The notes beneath the pieces were generated by a model. The model worked only from the letters and a program-made list of their open reading frames with translations, searched no databases and was not told the DNA's origin. DNA of 64,000 bases. It comes from [Mycobacterium] crassicus (GTDB taxonomy: Bacteria > Actinomycetota > Actinomycetes > Mycobacteriales > Mycobacteriaceae). The position numbers and the translations under genes were made by a program. Shown here in pieces: positions 59,701 through 64,000 of the stretch (position 1 is its first letter; each line of letters opens with the position of its first letter). The stretch spans positions 723,157 to 787,156 of the forward strand of contig NZ_CP084029.1 in NCBI RefSeq assembly GCF_020181615.1, read 5' to 3'.

Positions 59701-60032
59701 AGTGCATCCCGCAGCAGGCCGAGCCGGGTTTTGCGCACATCGTCGGGCGCGTCCAGCAGGAAGGCTTCCAGCTCATTGCCGGGTGCCCGCTGCCCGCTGA
59801 GCGCCGCCAGCGCCCCGGCGACCAAGGTGCGCACCCGCTCTCGCAGTTCGCGGCTGGCCAGTCGGCCGAAGGTGATCAGCAGCAGCTCATCCGGGCGGGC
59901 CAGTCCGTCGGCGAGATAGCGGGTGGCCAGCCCGGCCAGCGCGAAGGTCTTGCCGGTGCCCGCGCTGGCCTCCAGCAACACCGTGGACCCGCCGGCCGGC
60001 AGCGGCCCGAGCAGGTCGAAACTGCGCGTCAT
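56727..60032 (-). CDS. recB: Exodeoxyribonuclease V subunit RecB
   Basis: A 1101-residue helicase-nuclease. The helicase half has [20 protein letters not shown] (Walker A), [19 protein letters not shown] (Walker B/motif II), [36 protein letters not shown] and [16 protein letters not shown]. The C-terminal nuclease retains [20 protein letters not shown] (Asp-x-Lys), so cutting activity should be intact. ATG 60032 overlaps the recC stop (ATGA). Confidence 0.95.
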   Translation of the reverse strand: [1101 protein letters not shown]

Positions 60033-63000
60033 AGTTGTCCCTCCGCGGCCAACAGCGGCGACCACAACCGCACCGCCAGTGCGCCCAACCGGCTGCTCTC
60101 CCCATCGATCTGCTCACCGGGGTGCGGGGTGCCCAGCAGCCGGTCCAGCGGGGCCTTGGCACCCCAGACCTTGACGACCGCCTTCTCGGTGTGTTCGCCG
60201 TAATCGCCACCCCAGACGTAGCGGGTCTTCCAGAGCGGATCGTCGTTGGTGCGCCGAGCCTCGGCCCAGGCATACGACGTCTTCAACGGCAGCGGTATCG
60301 GCTCTCGCCGGCCGGCGTCGTAGATGTCCACGAGTTGTCGCAGCACCGCCGGCGGGACCGGTGCTGGCGCGAACAGTCGCAGGCCTATCGGATTGCGCGA
60401 GTCGCGGCCGATGCTCAGTGCCGACCACGCCCGGTCGGGATACTGAGCGGCCAACGCCTGCAGGGCAATCCAATCCTGCAAAACGTGTTTGGCCGCCAGT
60501 TTGGAATAGGTGACCGAGACGGTGCGGGTGCCGTAAACCCCGGGCACGGTGCCGGTCAGCCGCCGGCCACCGCCCAGGTCGAGGTCGATGTCGTAGGCGG
60601 CCGGATCTCCGCGGCGGTGGGGAATGGCCGCCTCGGCCAGGGTGCGGGCCTGATCGCGGATCTCACAGGCCGTTCGCATCCCGAGCCGCCCCGGTGGCAG
60701 CGTGCCGCGGCGCCACTCGGCGTTGGCCGCATCGTCGGGGTGCATTCCGCTGAGCATGTCGGTGAGCATCCGATCGCCGACCCCCCAGGTGGCCAGGCTG
60801 TCGATCTCGACGGGCATGGCGTCCTCGACGCCGTCGACATCCCACGGCAGCGTGTAGTCCAGGGCGCGGAAGAAGCCCTTGATCGGGTCCTTGAAGAACG
60901 CCAGCAGTTCGGCCAGTTCCACATCGCCGACCCGCGGCGTCAAGACCGCGGTGAAAAGCCCCGGGGGCTCGCTGCGTTTCCCGGCGGCGGCCTCAGCGGC
61001 GGTGCGGGCGGTCGGATCGAAGGTGAACGGGCCGGGGGTTCCCAGCGCCCCGGGGGTGACGTTGCGAATGTCGAACGGCTGCAACGGCTGTTCGATGACC
61101 ACCTGCTTGCGTACCGGCGAGCCGGTGGTGGCGTCCAGCGTGTCGAGCAGTTCGGCGAGCGGCACCGCCGGCGGCTGCGGCTTACCGGAGTGTTCGTCGG
61201 CACCGGTGTAGGTGATGACGAGCGTCTCGGTTGCCGCGCACACCGCATCCAGCAGCAGCTGCCGATCCTCGGAGCGTAAGTCGCGCTCGCCGGTGCGTGG
61301 GCGGCGGGCCAGGACGTCGTCGCCGTTGACATGTGCGACCCGCGGGAACACCCCGTCGTCCAGGCCGACCAGGCACACCACCCGGTGCGGCACCGACCGC
61401 ATCGGCACCAGCGTGCACACCGTCAACCCGCCGGTGCGGAAGTTGGCTCGGGTGGGGCGGCCGGCCAGCCGCCCGGCGAGCATTGCCCGCACATCCGGTA
61501 GCCGCAGCTCGGTGCCGGTGCGGGTGTCGGCCTGGCGCAGCACGTCGGTGAGTTCTCGGTTCAGCTGGCCGGCCTGCCAGCCGTCGTCGACGGAGACCCG
61601 GGTGAGCGCAGCCACGCCGTCGAGCAGGGTGGTGATCCACTCGGTGAGCGGCCGGACCCCGGTGAGCGGGTCGGAAGCGGCCTGCAGCCGGGCGAGGAAT
61701 TCGGCTAGCCGCCCGGCCAGCTCCACCTGGTTGCTGCCGACGTCATCGAGCGGCAGCGCGGTGTCCAGCCAGGCACGCGAGTCGTCGGACATTGCGACGC
61801 CGGTCAGAATCCGGTCCAGCCCGAACCGCCAGGTGTTGTGCTGAATCCTGCCCAGGCCGTACGGCTCTCGATGCGCCGCGTCGAAGCTCCACCGGATGTT
61901 GGCACTGCGCACCCAGCCGGTGATGATCTCCAGATCGTCGTCGGTGAACGCGAACCGGGCCCGCACCGCCGGCGTCTGGGCGAGGTTGAGCACCGCGCTG
62001 GCGGTCACCCGGCTCTCGGTGATCTCCAGCAGCGCGGCGGCCACGCCGAGCAGCGGATTGGTCTGAATCGGTGCCCGGTCGGCCAACTGGACCCGCAGCA
62101 GGTGCGCCGGGTGATTCTCCCCGGCCAGCTCACCGAGCCCGAATGCGGCGACAATCAACGGGGCGTAGGTCTCGATGTCCGGGCACATCACGATGATGTC
62201 GCGCGGTTGCAGCGTCGGGTCGTCGGCCAGAAGACCCAGCAGCACTTCACGCAGCACATCGATCTGACGTGCCGGGCCGTGGCAGGAGTGCACCTGCAGT
62301 GACCGGTCGCTCGTGGCGAACACCCGCCCGTCGGGCCGGATCGCGTTGCCGGCCAAGTCCGACTGCAACCACCCCAACAAAGTGTCGGAACTTGCCGGAC
62401 TGCCTAGGTATTCGTCGGTTTGCAGCTGTGGGAGCCCGCGCTGCATCTCGCGCAGGTCACGGCCGAGGGTCCGCAGCAGCGGGTGCTCGGCGGCAGTGCG
62501 GCTGGTGTCCTCGATGCGGGGGATCGCCCCGTGCTCACCGCTCAGCGCCTGCCACAGTCGATCCGACGGGTGAGGCAGCCACAGGTGTAGCTGGTGGTGG
62601 GTGGCCAACGCGCCGAGCAGTTCGATCTCAGTGCACGCCAAGCGGGTATGGCCGAACAGCGACAGCCGGGGCGGCAGCGTCTCGGCGGGAGCCTCCCGCA
62701 GCCCGGCCAGGGTCTGTTCGTGGCGGACGTGTGGCGGGTCGATCCCCATAGCCGCGACCAGGGCGCGCCACAGCGGCGGCTGCCAGGCCAGATCAGTGTC
62801 CAGGTCGCCGGGTGCATGGTTGAGCCAGTCGGCCAGCAGCTGCGGCCGCTGCCGGGCGTAGGAGGCGAACAATCCGGCCAGCCGGCGCGCCACCGCATAG
62901 CGCCGGCCGCGGCGCAGCTCACCTTCCGGGCTGGGGTCGCCATGGCCCAAATGCTTTGCCAGCGTGGGACACCACGGCTCATCCAGGCTCGCGTCGATCA

Positions 63001-63298
63001 CCGCCAACAGCGGCCAGGTCATGGCATCCGGCGACCATGGATCGGCATCGCCGGCTCCGGTGATCTCGGCGATCAGCGAGATCGGGCTGCGAAACTCCAC
63101 ACCCGCACACACCCCGTCGCCCCCGGAACCGGCGCCCAACACGTGCGAGAGGCGCTGGGAGAGCCAACGCTCCACCCCGCGGGCCGGCACCAACACCAAC
63201 TCCTGGGCGAACGGATCGGCCGGCGGCGTCGCCAACAGTGCGCCCAGACCGTCGGCGAGGACGTCGGTGCGCTCGGCGCGGTGCAGGTGCAGTGCCAT
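60029..63298 (-). CDS. recC: Exodeoxyribonuclease V subunit RecC
   Basis: A 1089-residue RecC: N-terminal LHRAERTDVLADGLGALL and RGVERWLSQRLSHVLG, then CHGPARQIDVLREVLLGLLA and LQPRDIIVMCPDIETYAPLI, as in other RecC proteins that lack working helicase motifs and scan DNA for the Chi-like signal. ATG 63298 is the family start and lies 8 nt after the -10 of a damage-type promoter, so the recCBD message is probably leaderless. The promoter region is shared with the divergent mpt53 promoter. Confidence 0.94.
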   Translation of the reverse strand: MALHLHRAERTDVLADGLGALLATPPADPFAQELVLVPARGVERWLSQRLSHVLGAGSGGDGVCAGVEFRSPISLIAEITGAGDADPWSPDAMTWPLLAVIDASLDEPWCPTLAKHLGHGDPSPEGELRRGRRYAVARRLAGLFASYARQRPQLLADWLNHAPGDLDTDLAWQPPLWRALVAAMGIDPPHVRHEQTLAGLREAPAETLPPRLSLFGHTRLACTEIELLGALATHHQLHLWLPHPSDRLWQALSGEHGAIPRIEDTSRTAAEHPLLRTLGRDLREMQRGLPQLQTDEYLGSPASSDTLLGWLQSDLAGNAIRPDGRVFATSDRSLQVHSCHGPARQIDVLREVLLGLLADDPTLQPRDIIVMCPDIETYAPLIVAAFGLGELAGENHPAHLLRVQLADRAPIQTNPLLGVAAALLEITESRVTASAVLNLAQTPAVRARFAFTDDDLEIITGWVRSANIRWSFDAAHREPYGLGRIQHNTWRFGLDRILTGVAMSDDSRAWLDTALPLDDVGSNQVELAGRLAEFLARLQAASDPLTGVRPLTEWITTLLDGVAALTRVSVDDGWQAGQLNRELTDVLRQADTRTGTELRLPDVRAMLAGRLAGRPTRANFRTGGLTVCTLVPMRSVPHRVVCLVGLDDGVFPRVAHVNGDDVLARRPRTGERDLRSEDRQLLLDAVCAATETLVITYTGADEHSGKPQPPAVPLAELLDTLDATTGSPVRKQVVIEQPLQPFDIRNVTPGALGTPGPFTFDPTARTAAEAAAGKRSEPPGLFTAVLTPRVGDVELAELLAFFKDPIKGFFRALDYTLPWDVDGVEDAMPVEIDSLATWGVGDRMLTDMLSGMHPDDAANAEWRRGTLPPGRLGMRTACEIRDQARTLAEAAIPHRRGDPAAYDIDLDLGGGRRLTGTVPGVYGTRTVSVTYSKLAAKHVLQDWIALQALAAQYPDRAWSALSIGRDSRNPIGLRLFAPAPVPPAVLRQLVDIYDAGRREPIPLPLKTSYAWAEARRTNDDPLWKTRYVWGGDYGEHTEKAVVKVWGAKAPLDRLLGTPHPGEQIDGESSRLGALAVRLWSPLLAAEGQL

Positions 63299-63305
63299 CG
63301 CGGCC

Positions 63306-63328
63306 ACCATAAACCGCGGCACCGACAC
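63306..63328 (-). promoter_or_regulatory. PafBC-type DNA-damage promoter for recCBD
   Basis: On the minus strand, GTGTCGGTG (63320-63328), 8 nt, TATGGT (63306-63311), a match to tTGTCRGTG-N8-TAnnnT apart from the weak first base. Start expected near 63299, at the recC ATG. Confidence 0.7.
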
Positions 63329-63359
63329 CCGGCGTCGTGCGGCGCGGCCCGATTCGGGC

Positions 63360-63388
63360 TGAACCATCGGCCGGTCGGGATCGTGGTG
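63360..63388 (+). promoter_or_regulatory. SigL promoter for mpt53
   Basis: TGAACC (63360-63365), 16 nt, CGTGGTG (63382-63388). The ATG at 63395 follows directly, so the message is probably leaderless. The M. tuberculosis mpt53 promoter is a known SigL target. Confidence 0.78.
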
Positions 63389-63394
63389 CAAGTT

Positions 63395-63880
63395 ATGAGG
63401 ATCTACACCCTGGTAATGGCCGCCGTCGCCGCACTGGTTGTCGGGCTGGCCGGCCCACCGACCGCCACCGCCGCCGACGAGCGGCTGCAGTTCACCACCA
63501 CCACCATCGACGGGACCCCCTTCAACGGCGCCGGCCTGCAGGGCAAACCCGCCGTGCTGTGGTTCTGGCGCCCGAGCTGCCCGTTCTGCAACGCCGAAGC
63601 GCCGTCGGTGAGCCAGGTCGCGGCCGCCAACCCTCGGGTGACCTTCGTCGGGGTGGCGGGGCGCGCCGATGTGGCGTCGATGCAGGACTTCGTGAACAAG
63701 TACCACCTGAACTTCACCAACCTCAACGACGCCGACGGCTCGATCTGGGCGCGGTTCGGGGTGCCGTGGCAGCCCGCGTACGTGTTCGAGCGCTCCGATG
63801 GCACCTCGACCTTCGTGAACAACCCGACTTCGGCGATGTCACAACAGGAGTTGTCCGACCGGGTCGCGGCGCTGACGTAG
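63395..63880 (+). CDS. mpt53: Secreted thioredoxin-like disulfide oxidoreductase Mpt53 (DsbE/DsbF-like)
   Basis: A 161-residue secreted protein: signal peptide MRIYTLVMAAVAALVVGLAG with cleavage near ATAADE, then a thioredoxin fold with the active site WRPSCPFCNAEAP (CPFC) and the cis-Pro loop VPWQPAYVF. It matches recalled M. tuberculosis Mpt53 almost throughout. It reduces or oxidises disulfides in exported proteins. The CcdA-like gene follows with no gap, and a SigL promoter precedes it. Confidence 0.93.
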   Translation: MRIYTLVMAAVAALVVGLAGPPTATAADERLQFTTTTIDGTPFNGAGLQGKPAVLWFWRPSCPFCNAEAPSVSQVAAANPRVTFVGVAGRADVASMQDFVNKYHLNFTNLNDADGSIWARFGVPWQPAYVFERSDGTSTFVNNPTSAMSQQELSDRVAALT

Positions 63881-64000
63881 GTGAACCAGAACCTGACCGG
63901 CCTGGCCTTCGCCGCGGGCTTGGTGGCCGCGCTCAATCCGTGTGGGTTCGCGCTGCTGCCCGCCTATCTGGCGTTGGTGGTGCGCGGTGAGCCGGGCGGC
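63881..64000 (+). CDS. CcdA/DsbD-like membrane thiol transporter, 5' part
   Basis: GTG 63881 follows the mpt53 stop directly and reads NQNLTGLAFAAGLVAALNPC, then GFALLPAYLALVVRGEPGG to the window end. The NPCGFALLPAYLAL motif is the first-helix signature of CcdA/DsbD-type proteins that carry electrons across the membrane to periplasmic thioredoxins; here the partner is Mpt53. The rest lies outside the window. Confidence 0.88.
   Translation, partial: MNQNLTGLAFAAGLVAALNPCGFALLPAYLALVVRGEPGG

Noticed and set aside
1..64000. CRISPR arrays, rRNA, tRNA genes or insertion sequences
   Set aside because: No regularly spaced direct repeats, no cloverleaf with a GTTCGANTC arm and no transposase frame were seen while reading both strands.

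Overview
The window is high-GC actinobacterial DNA. It is almost certainly from a Mycobacterium/Mycolicibacterium: it carries close relatives of M. tuberculosis SigL/RslA, Mpt53 and its CcdA-like partner, an MmpL transporter and a complete RecBCD operon. Several genes look leaderless. No rRNA, tRNA, CRISPR array or insertion sequence was recognised.

Layout. 1-8.8 kb: ankyrin protein (partial), ADP-ribosylglycohydrolase/phosphatase fusion, recombinase-tail protein, a DUF4226-like operon, thioesterase, vapBC, SelO, methyltransferase. 8.8-22 kb: a SigL-controlled block. It holds an MmpL transporter, a type III PKS/methyltransferase/flavoprotein set, a ThDP enzyme/SRPBCC/KAS III-like/aminotransferase operon, sigL-rslA, and a second, rearranged sigma/anti-sigma pair in which the protein has only sigma region 4 and the anti-sigma zinc domain is fused to a carotenoid cleavage oxygenase. 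About 23.2-36.4 kb: a lower-GC defence island with an NgoMIV-type nuclease, a NaeI-type nuclease, one m5C methyltransferase, Vsr, and a five-gene operon (Z1 helicase, PD-(D/E)XK protein, MORC/MutL-like ATPase, two unknowns). 36.5-43.4 kb: WS/DGAT-like protein, DUF2182/DUF1326 pair, flavin reductase, a leader-RNA-controlled phosphatase, P450. 43.4-55 kb: NERD helicase, HNH nuclease, three toxin-antitoxin pairs, SDRs, prfC, NYN protein. 55-64 kb: recC-recB-recD, then mpt53 and a ccdA-like gene.

Two regulatory themes link distant genes. (1) Six promoters match the SigL consensus TGAACC-N16-CGTG, all with a spacer of exactly 16 nt. They drive sigL itself, the sigma4-only/carotenoid-oxygenase unit, the ThDP operon, the type III PKS operon, the MmpL gene and mpt53, so one envelope-redox sigma factor appears to control lipid synthesis, export and disulfide handling. 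(2) Four good and one weaker promoter match the mycobacterial LexA-independent (PafBC-type) damage motif tTGTCRGTG-N8-TAnnnT. They precede the ADP-ribosylglycohydrolase, the recombinase-tail gene, the phosphatase operon near 40.6 kb, recC and, more weakly, the island methyltransferase. In two of these units the transcript should begin directly with a conserved RNA whose core matches the SAM-IV riboswitch fold.

Most promising as undescribed biology: the anti-sigma/carotenoid-oxygenase fusion with its sigma4-only partner; the SAM-IV-like RNA in damage-induced leaders; and the island with two different restriction enzymes predicted to cut the same site. Family names come from motif recognition and recalled family sequences; no database search was run.
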